Positions 54,262 to 63,351 of a stretch of 64,000 bases of DNA are shown here, piece by piece. Made by a program: the position numbers and the translations under genes. The notes under the pieces were generated by a model, which saw only the letters and a list, made by a program, of their open reading frames with translations, had not been told where the DNA came from and did no database searches. This stretch comes from Alistipes sp. (GTDB lineage Bacteria; Bacteroidota; Bacteroidia; Bacteroidales; Rikenellaceae). The DNA lies in assembly GCA_017416915.1 (NCBI GenBank), contig JAFQAN010000006.1, positions 1 through 64,000 on the forward strand, given 5' to 3'. The first letter of the stretch is position 1, and the number at the start of each line of letters is the position of its first letter.

Positions 54262-55686
54262 ATGGCAAATCGACTTCAACAGACTATTGCGTTGCAGACC
54301 AAAATCTCGCCGCAACAGATACAGATGATTAAGCTCTTGGAGCTGCCCACAATGCAGCTCGAAGAGCGTATCAAGCGCGAGATTGAGGAGAATATTGTGT
54401 TGGAGGAGGATGCCGATAGCAAGAGCGAGGAGGAGGCTCCCGAGAAAATCTCTGTCGAGGAGTACCTCGGCAAGGAGGACGATACGCCGTCGTATAAGTC
54501 GAGGGTGAACAACTACTCGAAGGACGACAAGCAGCGCCCAGTATATATCAGCGAGGGTCGTTCGCTCAGCGAGTCGCTTATGGAGCAGCTCAGCTTCCGC
54601 TCGCTCAGCGACGAACAGATGGTCATCGCCGCATATATCGTCGGTAGCATCGACGATGATGGCTACCTGCGCCGCGACCTCGTATCGCTCTCGGACGACC
54701 TCGCCTTTACGCGAGGTATGGACGTCAGCGTCGAGCAGATAGAGGAGGTGCTTGCCATCGTTCACGAATTGGAGCCTGCTGGCATCGGCGCCCGCACATT
54801 GCAGGAGTGCCTGCTGTTGCAGATGCGCCAACAGAGCTTAGATACGCCCGCTAAACGTCTGGCGATGAAGATACTAACCTCGCATTTCGAGGCTTTTACG
54901 AAGAAGCATTACGAGAAGCTTATCGCACGTCTTGGCGTCAGCGAGGCGGAGTTCCGCGACGCCATAGAGCATATACGCAGCCTCTCGCCTAAGCCTGGCA
55001 ACCTATATTCGGAGGGGGGCATCGACACCACGCCATACGTCGTCCCCGACTTCATCCTCGATATGTCGGACGGCAATATGCGCCTCTCGCTCAACTCGTC
55101 GGGCATCCCCGAGGTGCGTATCTCGCGCCGCTATCGCGATATGATACGCGATATGGTCGCCCCCGACGGCACGGTCAAGGAGAAGGACCGCGAGGCGTTG
55201 CAGTTTGTCAAGAGCAAGATAGACTCGGCAAAGTGGTTTATCTCGGCGATTAAGCAGCGCCACGATACCCTTATGCGCACTATGCAGACCATCTTGGACC
55301 TACAACGCGACTACTTCGTCGATGGCGATATGAGTAAGCTGCGCCCGATGATATTGAAGGATGTGGCAGACCGCACAGGGTTGGACGTCTCGACAATATC
55401 GCGCGTGGTCAATAGCAAGTACATACAGACGCACTTCGGCATAATATTGTTGAAGTCGCTCTTCTCGGAGGGTATGCAGACCACCTCGGGCGAGGAGGTG
55501 TCGTCGCACGAGATAAAGAAGATTTTGCAGGACTGCATCGCCAGCGAGGATAAGCGCCATCCGCTCACGGATGAACATCTTATGGACATTCTCAACGAGA
55601 AGGGCTATCGCATTGCTCGCCGCACGGTCGCCAAATACCGCGAGATGCTCGACATCCCCGTTGCCCGTATGCGCAAGCAGATATAG
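54262..55686 (+). CDS. rpoN: RNA polymerase sigma-54 factor
   Basis: Sigma-54 (474 residues) directs RNA polymerase to -24/-12 promoters that need an enhancer-binding ATPase. The Gln- and Leu-rich region I (LQQTIALQTKISPQQIQM) contacts the activator. An acidic region II follows (about 45-80), then the core-binding domain (about 100-300). The C-terminal RpoN box ARRTVAKYRE lies at about 452-461. Length is normal. No enhancer-binding protein gene is seen in the window. It is directly followed by composite repeat 4. Confidence 0.95.
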   Translation: MANRLQQTIALQTKISPQQIQMIKLLELPTMQLEERIKREIEENIVLEEDADSKSEEEAPEKISVEEYLGKEDDTPSYKSRVNNYSKDDKQRPVYISEGRSLSESLMEQLSFRSLSDEQMVIAAYIVGSIDDDGYLRRDLVSLSDDLAFTRGMDVSVEQIEEVLAIVHELEPAGIGARTLQECLLLQMRQQSLDTPAKRLAMKILTSHFEAFTKKHYEKLIARLGVSEAEFRDAIEHIRSLSPKPGNLYSEGGIDTTPYVVPDFILDMSDGNMRLSLNSSGIPEVRISRRYRDMIRDMVAPDGTVKEKDREALQFVKSKIDSAKWFISAIKQRHDTLMRTMQTILDLQRDYFVDGDMSKLRPMILKDVADRTGLDVSTISRVVNSKYIQTHFGIILLKSLFSEGMQTTSGEEVSSHEIKKILQDCIASEDKRHPLTDEHLMDILNEKGYRIARRTVAKYREMLDIPVARMRKQI

Positions 55687-55719
55687 GCGGTTGGGCAGCG
55701 GCACAGCGGGACGGCTGAT

Positions 55720-55983
55720 AGGCGCGCGATTGGCTGGGGCGCGATTGGCTGGGGCGCGATTGGCTGAGAATGACTGGGAATGCCTGAGAAAGACTGAGAA
55801 AGACTGGGAAGCGCGCCAATGAGACTGCGAGACTACGAGACAACGAGAGTACAAAAAAAATGCGGGCATCGCCCGCAATATCCCGTAGTCCCGAAGTCCC
55901 GTGTTCTCGTAAAAAACACAGGCGTTCTCAGGCATTCTCAGGCGTTCCCAGTCGTGCGAGGCAGTGCGAGGCAGTGCGAGGCA
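55720..55983 (+). repeat. Foldback arms of composite repeat 4
   Basis: The left arm (about 55720-55817) has GGCGCGCGATTGGCTG and GCGCGATTGGCTGG units, then GAGAATGACT/GAGAAAGACT decamers and GCGCGCC. The middle has GAGACTGCGAGAC-like units and a perfect hairpin TGCGGGCATCGCCCGCA (55861-55877). The right arm (55918-55983) has CAGGCGTTCT decamers and three GTGCGAGGCA units leading into the hairpin repeat. Confidence 0.8.
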
Positions 55984-56110
55984 GCTTGGCGTCAGAGTGG
56001 TGCAGATGTGGTGCCAAGTCGAAGTTTGGCTGGATGGGGGTGTACTTGGCGTACATCCCCATTCAGACGGACGAGCTTGGTGCCGCAGATGCGCCGCTAT
56101 CACGCCAAGC
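55984..56110 (+). repeat. Hairpin repeat, AGTGG type, copy 5
   Basis: Differs from the copy at 23581 by one substitution in the stretch examined (ACGGACGAGC for ACGAACGAGC). This is the only copy whose right side is not next to the 3' end of a minus-strand gene or terminator. Confidence 0.9.
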
Positions 56111-56304
56111 GCAGCGTTTCAACCTCAATTTTTTCCGCTTCACTGATTTTTTTGCGTTAATGTGCTACGATTTGCTATTTTTTCACTATCTTGCAACGAA
56201 TTTGGAATGGTAGCCAAAAATTGTCTTACCCTTGGTAAGAGTTTGGCATCAGCCAAAATGTGATATTAGAGAGTAAAATATTAACTTAAAACTTCTATTG
56301 AACT

Positions 56305-56787
56305 ATGAAAAAGATGTTGTTTTTGATGCTTGCACTCTTCGTTGGCGTAAGCGCATCGGCTCAGACTTTGCCCGATGTAAAGGTTGAAAATCAGGATGGT
56401 AAGGTTATCTCTACCAAGTCGTTGGCAGATGGTACGCCTATGATTATCTCGTTCTGGTCAACAACGTGCAAGCCCTGTATTATGGAGCTTAACGCTATCA
56501 ACGACTCACTCTACGACTGGTTGGAGGAGGTAGATATGAAGGTTGTTGCCGTATCGGTGGACGACGCTCGTACCGTAAGCCGCGCTCGCGCTATGGCTCA
56601 GGGTCAGGGCTGGGACGACTTCGAATGTATCTACGACAAGAATCAGGACTTCAAGCGCGCTATGAACGTGAGCCTCACACCCCACGTATTCATCGTCGAT
56701 GGCAAGGGCAACATCGTATATTCGCACTCGGGCTACACCCCTGGCAGCGAGCAGGAGCTATTCGAGAAGATTAAGAAGCTCCGCTAA
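56305..56787 (+). CDS. TlpA/thioredoxin-like thiol-disulfide oxidoreductase
   Basis: A periplasmic protein of 160 residues with a signal peptide (ends ...GVSASAQ, about residue 20) and a thioredoxin fold. The active site is Cys55-Lys-Pro-Cys58 in FWSTTCKPCIMEL. The cis-Pro is in SLTPHVFIVDG. It resembles TlpA/ResA-type proteins that reduce or exchange disulfides outside the cytoplasm. The next genes include two Omp28 lipoproteins with CPNC motifs, so these extracytoplasmic thiol proteins may be functionally linked; that is inference. Confidence 0.88.
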   Translation: MKKMLFLMLALFVGVSASAQTLPDVKVENQDGKVISTKSLADGTPMIISFWSTTCKPCIMELNAINDSLYDWLEEVDMKVVAVSVDDARTVSRARAMAQGQGWDDFECIYDKNQDFKRAMNVSLTPHVFIVDGKGNIVYSHSGYTPGSEQELFEKIKKLR

Positions 56788-56877
56788 GAGAGTCTCATTT
56801 CCTTGAAATTAGGTTAGTTAATGGGGTTGTGCGACACCCTCACACAACCCCCTCTTTGAACACTAAAAGAGCATAGA

Positions 56878-58746
56878 ATGAAGAAATTTTTACTTTTTGT
56901 TGGTGTGGCAGCGGCTACATTTATGGTTGAGAGCGCAAGCGCACAGGTGCAGGTCGGCAAGGGACAGTTGTCTGGCTCGTTGGAGAGCAACAACATCCTA
57001 TACGTTACCGACGAGGCAACAGCCTCAGTGGACGATTGGCAGGACCCACGTCTGCGTAACTTCGGTTCGCACGACTACCTCAAATTGGACTATACCCTCG
57101 ACCGCTTCTCGGCAGGTATTCAGATTGATGGCTACCTCCCCGCACTCTATGGTTATGACGTTTATCGTTTTAACCGCAACGAAATGGAGGACCCCAAAGG
57201 CAAGAGGCTATTTGGCGGCTTCCTTACGAAGTACATACAGTGGGAGGATACCAACTATGGCATCCGCGTAGGCGATATTTACGACCAGTTTGGTAATGGT
57301 CTTATCTTCCGTGCATACGAGGAGCGCGCCTTGGGCTTCAACAACTCGGTAGCGGGCGCTCGTGTTCACTACAACCTCAAAAACTACTTCAACATCAAGG
57401 TTTTGGCAGGTAGCCCCCGCCTCTATGACGAGCGCGCTGGCAACTGGGTGTGGGGTGGCGATTTGAGCCTCTCAATCTCGGATATGGCGGGCTGGAACGA
57501 CGGTATGGTATCGTTGGAGGGTAGCTACGTTGGTCGCTACCAGAAGGATGCGCAGCTTGTAACGCTGCCGGCATATGGCTTATCATTGGCAGATAAGGGT
57601 CTCGACAGCGACCTGCTCAATATGGTATCGGGTCGTTTCAACTTCGAGTATGCAGGCTTCACGCTGCGTAGCGAGTATGCCGCAAAGCTCAACAACGACA
57701 TCTTCCCAGGTAGTGATGCCGCTAAGGGTAACGCCATATACCTCGACTTAGGTTATAGCTATAAGCGCTTCTCGGCAACGGCAACATTCCGTCGTCAGGT
57801 AAATATGAACACTATGACGAAGCTCGACGGCAAGTGCTTTGATGAGCCGCCAATTATCCACACTATCAATTACTTGCCAATGCTTACGCGTCAATATACC
57901 TACTCGCTTGCCAACCTTAACCCCTACACAGGTGTTAAGAACGACCGCGAGGCGGGTGGTCAGATAGACCTCTACTACTCGTTGCGTAACCCGAAGAACC
58001 GCGCTAAGTATTGGAACTTCCACCTTAACGCATCGCTCTTCTATCAGCTTAAAGACGAGTTGCACCCCGAGGCACATTTAAGATGGTTCGATATCAACGC
58101 CGATGTTGATAGACAGTGGAGCCGCAAGCTCAAAACTACGTTCCTCTACTCGCGTCAGCAGTACGACAGCAACTACCTTGGTTGGGGTCCAAACGGCGAG
58201 AAGGAGACTATCTACTGCGTATCGGACATCTTCGTAGCAGACCTTACCTACAAGTTCAACAAGAAGCACTCGTTGCGCGTAGAGTTGCAGTATCTGTGGG
58301 ATGCTACCAACCTCTACTACCCCTTCAAGGATGACGAGACAGCGCAGAGTACCTTTGAGATGAGTATGAGCGACAAGGAGGCCAAGCTCTTTGAGCAGGG
58401 CAAGATTGACGAGGCGACAATGATTCGCAAGGGTAAGAATCGCGCCTACGACAACGACGGCGACTGGGTTGCTGCAACCATAGAGTACAACTTCGCACCT
58501 ATGTTCAGCTTCTACGTTAGCGATATGTGGAACATTACCAAGAGCTTGGGCTATTATAGCGTAGATGGCGGTAATCAAGGCAAGTTGCTACACTACTACC
58601 AGGTGGGTGCAAGCTTTACATACGACCGCTACCGTGTGCAGCTCTCGTACGGACGTAACCGCGCAGGTACCGTCTGCTCGGGTGGTGTATGCCGCTACCA
58701 GCCCGCATACACAGGTGCTAACCTCTCATTCACAGCATCGTTCTAA
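56878..58746 (+). CDS. DUF6029-like putative outer membrane protein
   Basis: A protein of 622 residues with a signal peptide (about 1-23, ending ESASAQ). Long stretches alternate as in beta-barrels, with many aromatic girdle residues, and the protein ends in ANLSFTASF, a typical barrel terminus. The start GQLSGSLESNNILYVTD and RVGDIYDQFGNGLIFRAYE match, from memory, the Bacteroidales family DUF6029, whose function is unknown. It follows the thioredoxin-like gene by 90 bases and precedes the Omp28 pair. Confidence 0.72.
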   Translation: MKKFLLFVGVAAATFMVESASAQVQVGKGQLSGSLESNNILYVTDEATASVDDWQDPRLRNFGSHDYLKLDYTLDRFSAGIQIDGYLPALYGYDVYRFNRNEMEDPKGKRLFGGFLTKYIQWEDTNYGIRVGDIYDQFGNGLIFRAYEERALGFNNSVAGARVHYNLKNYFNIKVLAGSPRLYDERAGNWVWGGDLSLSISDMAGWNDGMVSLEGSYVGRYQKDAQLVTLPAYGLSLADKGLDSDLLNMVSGRFNFEYAGFTLRSEYAAKLNNDIFPGSDAAKGNAIYLDLGYSYKRFSATATFRRQVNMNTMTKLDGKCFDEPPIIHTINYLPMLTRQYTYSLANLNPYTGVKNDREAGGQIDLYYSLRNPKNRAKYWNFHLNASLFYQLKDELHPEAHLRWFDINADVDRQWSRKLKTTFLYSRQQYDSNYLGWGPNGEKETIYCVSDIFVADLTYKFNKKHSLRVELQYLWDATNLYYPFKDDETAQSTFEMSMSDKEAKLFEQGKIDEATMIRKGKNRAYDNDGDWVAATIEYNFAPMFSFYVSDMWNITKSLGYYSVDGGNQGKLLHYYQVGASFTYDRYRVQLSYGRNRAGTVCSGGVCRYQPAYTGANLSFTASF

Positions 58747-58816
58747 GGCATAGTTCAAAGACCGAAAAACAGAGAATACAATAGAAGAAAACAAACAATT
58801 AAAAATTTACAAAGCT

Positions 58817-59938
58817 ATGAAAATTACAAAGTTCTTTGCGCTTATGTGCGCAGCGATTGCATTTGTGGGTTGCGATGATTCCAATCCCGATGATTCAGGC
58901 AAAGGGCCAATACCGCCCGAGCCCAAAGGCAATCTTGAATTGACCGCAAGTGTTGAGATTGGCGAGATGAATCAGCCTATCACCTTTACCGTAATGCAGG
59001 GTGAGGATGAGGCTTCAATGGTAGATGTTACTGCCGATTGCACTATCTACAACAAGGAGACCTACGAGCAGGTTAGCAACCCCTTTACCCCCACTTTGGA
59101 TGGCGTTTACAGCTTCTACGCTGTTAAGGGTCCGTCGGTAAGCCCCACCATTTCGATTACCGTTAAGGAGGCTGTTCCCGTACTTCCCACAGACCCCGAC
59201 GCTTCAAGCACCGACTTCAAGCACCGCGCCTTGATTATCGACCACACAGGTACTGGTTGCCCCAACTGCCCCCGTGTATTCTCGGCTATCAAGTTGTTGG
59301 AGGATACCAAGTACCACGACTGGTTCTATGAGGCATTTGCTCACTCTTACAACAGTAGCGACCCTGCATCTTCGGATGACGCTTACGTTGTTAGCTCATT
59401 CTGTGGCGTAAGAGGCTGGCCAACTGTAACGGGTAACTTCTATGGCTCAATCAATTCTGGTGATTATCCGTCAGGTATCGCTTCGAACATTATGGAGTTC
59501 CTCGATGGCGTACACAAGGAGAAGGCGGATGTAGGTATCTCAGCATCTACTGTTGCTCTCTCGAAGAAGGTATCGGTAGCCGTTGAGGTTAAGTCGGGCA
59601 AGAGCCAGGAGTACAGAGTTGCTTGCTGGTTGCTCGAAGACAACATCTACGGTCAGCAGGCGCATGCTTCGGAGGCTTGGCAGAACACGCACAACAACGC
59701 TATCCGCAAGATTACTGGTGTGAACAACAGCAATATCACTGGCAATAGCATCGGCGTAGTAAACGAGGGTGAGACTTGGAGCGACATCATCGAGATTACT
59801 CCTCTTGGCAAAAAGTGGGTACGCGAGAACTTGGAGGTAATGGTTATCGTAACAGCAGCTAACGAGAGCGGCAAGTTCGACGTGGCTAACGTAGCCATCT
59901 GCCCCATCAACTCTACCGTTGAGTACGCTTACAACTAA
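58817..59938 (+). CDS. Omp28-related outer membrane lipoprotein
   Basis: A lipoprotein of 373 residues (lipobox AFVGC, Cys19). An Ig-like domain (about 38-120) is followed by the Omp28 domain with a thioredoxin-like start: HRALIIDHTGTGCPNCPR (Cys148 and Cys151), AHSYNSSDPAS, RGWPTVTGNFYG. It ends in the beta-rich part EYRVACWLLEDNIYGQQ and ICPINSTVEYAYN. Omp28 of Porphyromonas is a surface protein proposed as an adhesin; the CxxC suggests a redox role instead or in addition. It is a paralogue of the next gene. Confidence 0.85.
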   Translation: MKITKFFALMCAAIAFVGCDDSNPDDSGKGPIPPEPKGNLELTASVEIGEMNQPITFTVMQGEDEASMVDVTADCTIYNKETYEQVSNPFTPTLDGVYSFYAVKGPSVSPTISITVKEAVPVLPTDPDASSTDFKHRALIIDHTGTGCPNCPRVFSAIKLLEDTKYHDWFYEAFAHSYNSSDPASSDDAYVVSSFCGVRGWPTVTGNFYGSINSGDYPSGIASNIMEFLDGVHKEKADVGISASTVALSKKVSVAVEVKSGKSQEYRVACWLLEDNIYGQQAHASEAWQNTHNNAIRKITGVNNSNITGNSIGVVNEGETWSDIIEITPLGKKWVRENLEVMVIVTAANESGKFDVANVAICPINSTVEYAYN

Positions 59939-59958
59939 TCGTACAAGCCCTAATGGAT

Positions 59959-60046
59959 GTAGCCTGCCGTAGGTGGGCTACTCCCATTTATGGGGAGTAC
60001 TTTAAGAGGGGCGAAGGGTGAAACCACCCATAATAGAGATCGCCCT
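59959..60046 (+). other. Three consecutive hairpins between the Omp28 genes
   Basis: GTAGCC/GGCTAC (59959-59981), TACTCCC/GGGAGTA (59979-59999) and GGGCGA/TCGCCC (60009-60045, with an inner GGGTG/CACCC) fill the 134-base gap. The first two overlap by three bases and so exclude each other in part. There is no T-run, so this is not a plain terminator; it may be an mRNA processing or stability element. Confidence 0.45.
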
Positions 60047-60072
60047 ACAACCTTTCAACAAGACAAAAAGTT

Positions 60073-61170
60073 ATGAAAGCAACAAGATTTTTTGCACTGC
60101 TTGCTGCCGCAGCGACACTCGGCACAGCCTGCGAAACAACCGAGACCCCTGGCGAGGACGACAAAGGCAACAAGCCCGACACGACAACAATCGAGTTGAG
60201 CGTGAATAACGACCTCCCCAGCATCGAGGAGCAGATAACCTTCACCGTAACACATAACGGCGAGGATGTTACTGCACAATCTACAATCTACAACGCCGCA
60301 GATAACTCGGTTGTGAGCAACCCCTACACCACACCGTCGGAGACCTGCTCATTGGAGTTCTACGCACAGTGGGGATTCTACGAGTCGGACCGTATCAGCG
60401 TAGAGGTATCGACGGGCGATAACTTCAACCACCGTGTACTGCTCGTGGACCATTCGGGAACAAACTGCCCGAACTGCCCCCGTATGATGGCGGCGCTAAA
60501 AGCACTGAGCGAAGATAGCAAGTACCACCGCCGCTACAACGAGGTAGTATGCCACACATACAACTCGTCAGACCCCGCATCATCGACCGACGCATACACC
60601 ATATCAAACTACTATCGCACAAACATTGATCCTTCGTTTGGCTACCCGCGTCTATTCTTCAACTTCTGCCATATGGAGTCAGCAAGCGGCGGACAGACAC
60701 CCGCAATAGGTCGCGACAACATCATCAAGGAGATTGACAAGTTGTGGAAGGTTGCCGCAGATGCTGGCATCAAGGCATCATCAACATTCGAGGGCGATAA
60801 CTTGGTTGTCGATGTGGAGGTAACGGCTAAAAAGGAGCAGGAGTATCGCGTTGCCGTATGGCTCTTGGAGGATGGCATCAGCGCCCGCCAAAATGGTGGT
60901 TACGAGCCGTGGATGAACACCCACAACAACGCTGTGCGCCGCATTAGCGCAGGCTCAGCCGAGGACCTCTCGGGCGAGAGCCTTGGCACAATCGCCGTGG
61001 ATGGCGTAGCTACCAAGAAGATTAGCTTAGGGGTAAATAGCGGCTGGGAGCGCGAAAACCTCAAAGCCCTAATCATCGTGAGCGCACCAAACGCTGTCGG
61101 TGGCAAATACGAGGTGGTAAATACCGCCCTATGCCCCGCAGCTGGCTCGGTGGACTACGAGTACCGTTAG
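60073..61170 (+). CDS. Omp28-related outer membrane lipoprotein, tandem paralogue
   Basis: A lipoprotein of 365 residues (lipobox LGTAC, Cys20) built like its neighbour: an Ig-like domain, then HRVLLVDHSGTNCPNCPR (Cys132 and Cys135), CHTYNSSDPASSTDAY, YRVAVWLLEDGISARQ and ALCPAAGSVDYEY. The segment after the CxxC differs (MMAALKALSEDSKYHRRYNE), and one region is longer around SFGYPRLFFNFCHMESASGG. Clearly a duplication that has since diverged. A tandem 12-mer repeat begins 15 bases after the stop. Confidence 0.85.
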   Translation: MKATRFFALLAAAATLGTACETTETPGEDDKGNKPDTTTIELSVNNDLPSIEEQITFTVTHNGEDVTAQSTIYNAADNSVVSNPYTTPSETCSLEFYAQWGFYESDRISVEVSTGDNFNHRVLLVDHSGTNCPNCPRMMAALKALSEDSKYHRRYNEVVCHTYNSSDPASSTDAYTISNYYRTNIDPSFGYPRLFFNFCHMESASGGQTPAIGRDNIIKEIDKLWKVAADAGIKASSTFEGDNLVVDVEVTAKKEQEYRVAVWLLEDGISARQNGGYEPWMNTHNNAVRRISAGSAEDLSGESLGTIAVDGVATKKISLGVNSGWERENLKALIIVSAPNAVGGKYEVVNTALCPAAGSVDYEYR

Positions 61171-61185
61171 TGGGATAGGAGCTTA

Positions 61186-61293
61186 GGGAGACCTCGCGGG
61201 AAGACCTTGTGGGAAGACCTTGTGGGAGACCTCGTGGGAGACCTCGTGGGAGACCTCGTGGGAGACCTCGTGGGAGACCTCGTGGGAGACCTC
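61186..61293 (+). repeat. Tandem 12/13-bp repeat
   Basis: Nine units: one GGGAGACCTCGC, two of the 13-bp form GGGAAGACCTTGT, then about six GGGAGACCTCGT. It lies directly after the second Omp28 gene, has open frames that give a false Gly-Asp-Leu-Val ORF, and is likely variable in copy number. Confidence 0.88.
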
Positions 61294-61313
61294 GGCTACC
61301 TATATATAATAAT

Positions 61314-61351
61314 AAGGCACGATTCTCTTCGGGAGTTGTGCCTTGTTGTTT
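61314..61351 (+). terminator. Probable terminator of the Omp28 genes
   Basis: AAGGCAC (61314-61320) pairs with GTGCCTT (61338-61344), with an inner TTC-TCTTC-GGA-like loop, followed by GTTGTTTG. T-run imperfect. Confidence 0.5.
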
Positions 61352-61468
61352 GCGGCATTAGCACAATATTATGCGCCCAATTTAGCAACCGAGGGGTAAT
61401 TAGAGCGGTAATAGCATATTATTTGCATATTAAACGTCCGAAACGCAATAATTTTTATTTTTTTTCGC

Positions 61469-61476
61469 TATATTTG
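61469..61476 (+). promoter_or_regulatory. -7 element of the ompH pair
   Basis: TATATTTG, 25 bases before ATG 61501. The -33 region is a T-rich stretch without a clear TTTG. Confidence 0.5.
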
Positions 61477-61500
61477 TAGAACGAACTAACATTTAATATT

Positions 61501-62010
61501 ATGAGACGTTGGATTTTAACCCTCGCCGTGGCTGTGATGAGCATCGGCTGGGCATCGGCACAGAACTATATGGTCGTAGATAGCGAGAAGATTTTTAAGT
61601 CTATCTCGGCATATAACGACGCATTGGAGAAGATTGAGACCCTCGCAGAGGAGTACCAAAAGAGCGTGGACGCCAAGTTCGCAGAGGTGGAGAACCTCTA
61701 CAACAGATATATGGCGCAGCGCGCATCGCTCAGCGAGGCAACACGTCAGCAGTACGAGCAGGAGATACTCAACAGAGAGGCTGAGGCGACCGAGTATCAG
61801 GAGTCGCTATTTGGCACCGATGGCGAGCTGATGAACAAGCGTGTGGAGCTTATACAGCCCATTCAGGAGAGGGTATTCGACACCATCGAGAACTTCTCGA
61901 AGCAGTATGGCTACGACCTCGTACTCGATATTTCGGCAAACCCCACCGTGCTGTACTACTCGACAAAGGTGGACTTCACCGACCGTATCATTCAAGCACT
62001 GAGATACTAA
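61501..62010 (+). CDS. OmpH/Skp-family periplasmic chaperone
   Basis: A periplasmic protein of 169 residues (signal about 1-20, ending GWASAQ). After a short beta-segment (YMVVDSEKIFKSISAY) it forms long charged helices with Glu, Lys and Gln (about 40-125), the tentacles of the Skp fold, and ends in a beta strand pair (YDLVLDISANPTVLYYS). Family members hold unfolded outer membrane proteins. It is followed 71 bases later by a second member. Confidence 0.87.
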   Translation: MRRWILTLAVAVMSIGWASAQNYMVVDSEKIFKSISAYNDALEKIETLAEEYQKSVDAKFAEVENLYNRYMAQRASLSEATRQQYEQEILNREAEATEYQESLFGTDGELMNKRVELIQPIQERVFDTIENFSKQYGYDLVLDISANPTVLYYSTKVDFTDRIIQALRY

Positions 62011-62081
62011 GGGACGATAACATAGCCGTCATTAGCAACAAAAAAAATAGCTGAGATAACTAATAATTAAGATAATCTAAG

Positions 62082-62624
62082 ATGAAGAAGTTTTTGAAAC
62101 TGACCCTCGCCGTAGCACTCGTATTGAGCTGCTCGACGACATTTGCACAGAAGTTCGGACGCTTTGATATAGCAGCCGTAGTACCCAACATGGCGGAGTT
62201 TAAGGAGGCACAGACCAACCTCGAAGCCTATGGTAAGGACTTGCAGGACCAGCTCGAACAGATACAGGTGGAGTTCAACACGAAGCTCGCCGAGTACGAG
62301 AAGAACGCTGCGACATATACCGACTCGGTACGTCAGCTCAAAGAGAGCGAGCTTACTCAGTTGCAGCAGCGCTACCAAGACTTCTCGCAGATAGCACAGC
62401 AGGATATGCAGAAGAAGCAGCAGGAGTTGCTTGCACCTATCTATGAGAAGGCTAATGCCGCAGTAGAAAAGATTGCGAAGGAGGGCGGCTTCCTCGTGGT
62501 GTTCAGCACCGCGGGCGATGACCCCGCATCAGCAGGCTTGGCATACTTCGACAAGGAGGCGCTCATCGACATCACTGCACAGGTGAAGAAGGAGCTTGGC
62601 GTAACCGACGCCCCTGCACAGTAA
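62082..62624 (+). CDS. OmpH/Skp-family periplasmic chaperone, second copy
   Basis: A protein of 180 residues with a signal peptide (about 1-22, ending STTFAQ) and the same plan: FGRFDIAAVVPNMAEFKEA, then a coiled coil with a marked Gln-Lys-rich stretch (about 50-125), then the strand region GGFLVVFSTAGDDPASAG. Tandem ompH genes usually follow bamA in Bacteroidales; here no bamA is nearby. The two copies share the fold but little sequence. Confidence 0.87.
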   Translation: MKKFLKLTLAVALVLSCSTTFAQKFGRFDIAAVVPNMAEFKEAQTNLEAYGKDLQDQLEQIQVEFNTKLAEYEKNAATYTDSVRQLKESELTQLQQRYQDFSQIAQQDMQKKQQELLAPIYEKANAAVEKIAKEGGFLVVFSTAGDDPASAGLAYFDKEALIDITAQVKKELGVTDAPAQ

Positions 62625-62678
62625 ACAGTTGCCGCGTGGTGGACTCGTGAGGAGCCTACAACGCAGATAACGACCAAC

Positions 62679-62716
62679 AAAATTAGGCTGTCCCAATCTC
62701 GGGACAGCCTAATTTT
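62679..62716. terminator. Bidirectional terminator between ompH and dksA
   Basis: AAAATTAGGCTGTCCC and GGGACAGCCTAATTTT form a perfect 16-bp inverted repeat with a six-base loop, giving T-runs on both strands. It separates the convergent ompH and dksA-like genes. Confidence 0.92.
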
Positions 62717-62792
62717 ATGGTGTTGTATGCGTGGTAGTTGCAACGAGCGGCACACACGAAGGGTGCAGCACTCGCATCCGCCTGTTCACACG

Positions 62793-63167
62793 CTACCTGC
62801 GGGCATTCTTCGCCTCGATGCACTCTGTTGCGTGAGGTACGCACATAAGGCGCTCCTTGGGGATGAGCTTGCCCGTGGTCTTGCAGATGCCGTAGGTCTT
62901 GTTCTGGATACGCACCAGAGCCATTTCGAGGTTGCGTATAAACTTTGCCTGACGTGCTGCCAAACGACCATACTCCTCCTTAGATAGCGTTGTAGCACCC
63001 TCCTCCATCACCTTGAAGGTGGGCGACGAATCCTCAGTATCGTTCTCGTTCACTGTCGAAGAACGCAACATTTCGTAGTCGGCACGTGCCGATGCCAACT
63101 TCTGCTCAATCAGCTGACGGAACTCTTCAAGCTCAACGTCGCTATATCTTGTCTTCTCCGCTGCCAT
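62793..63167 (-). CDS. dksA: DksA/TraR-family protein with a reduced zinc finger
   Basis: A protein of 124 residues expected to bind in the secondary channel of RNA polymerase. The N-terminal half is a coiled coil (RYSDVELEEFRQLIEQKLAS and later KEEYGRLAARQAKFIRNLEM). The C-terminal finger reads YGICKTTGKLIPKERLMC...HATECIEAK: of the four zinc Cys in the C-x2-C and C-x2-C pairs only the first of each remains, as often in Bacteroidota. The start at 63167 is chosen over one 18 codons upstream as the extra residues look non-coding. It is downstream of ileS, its usual neighbour in this phylum, but about 590 bp of repeats separate them. Confidence 0.88.
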   Translation of the reverse strand: MAAEKTRYSDVELEEFRQLIEQKLASARADYEMLRSSTVNENDTEDSSPTFKVMEEGATTLSKEEYGRLAARQAKFIRNLEMALVRIQNKTYGICKTTGKLIPKERLMCVPHATECIEAKNARR

Positions 63168-63351
63168 AGTTGTATGCGTTTTTTGCAGTTTTCTAATATT
63201 AATAATTGTAAAATTAAACAAAAAATATCAAACTTGCAAATATTGGACAAAAAAAGTATCAAGCAGGGAGATAGTAAGACCCGCAAGGAAAGAGTGATAA
63301 CGACGTAAAGGGGGCAAAATGGCTATGTTTTCAGCGGTAGGGGACAATGCA

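Noticed and set aside
55300-56103. 267-residue minus-strand ORF
   Set aside because: It is antisense to the conserved end of rpoN and continues through the repeat; no family features.
61207-61479. 90-residue ORF with Val-Gly-Asp-Leu repeats
   Set aside because: It is the translation of the 12-mer array plus terminator sequence, with no homologous look outside the repeat.
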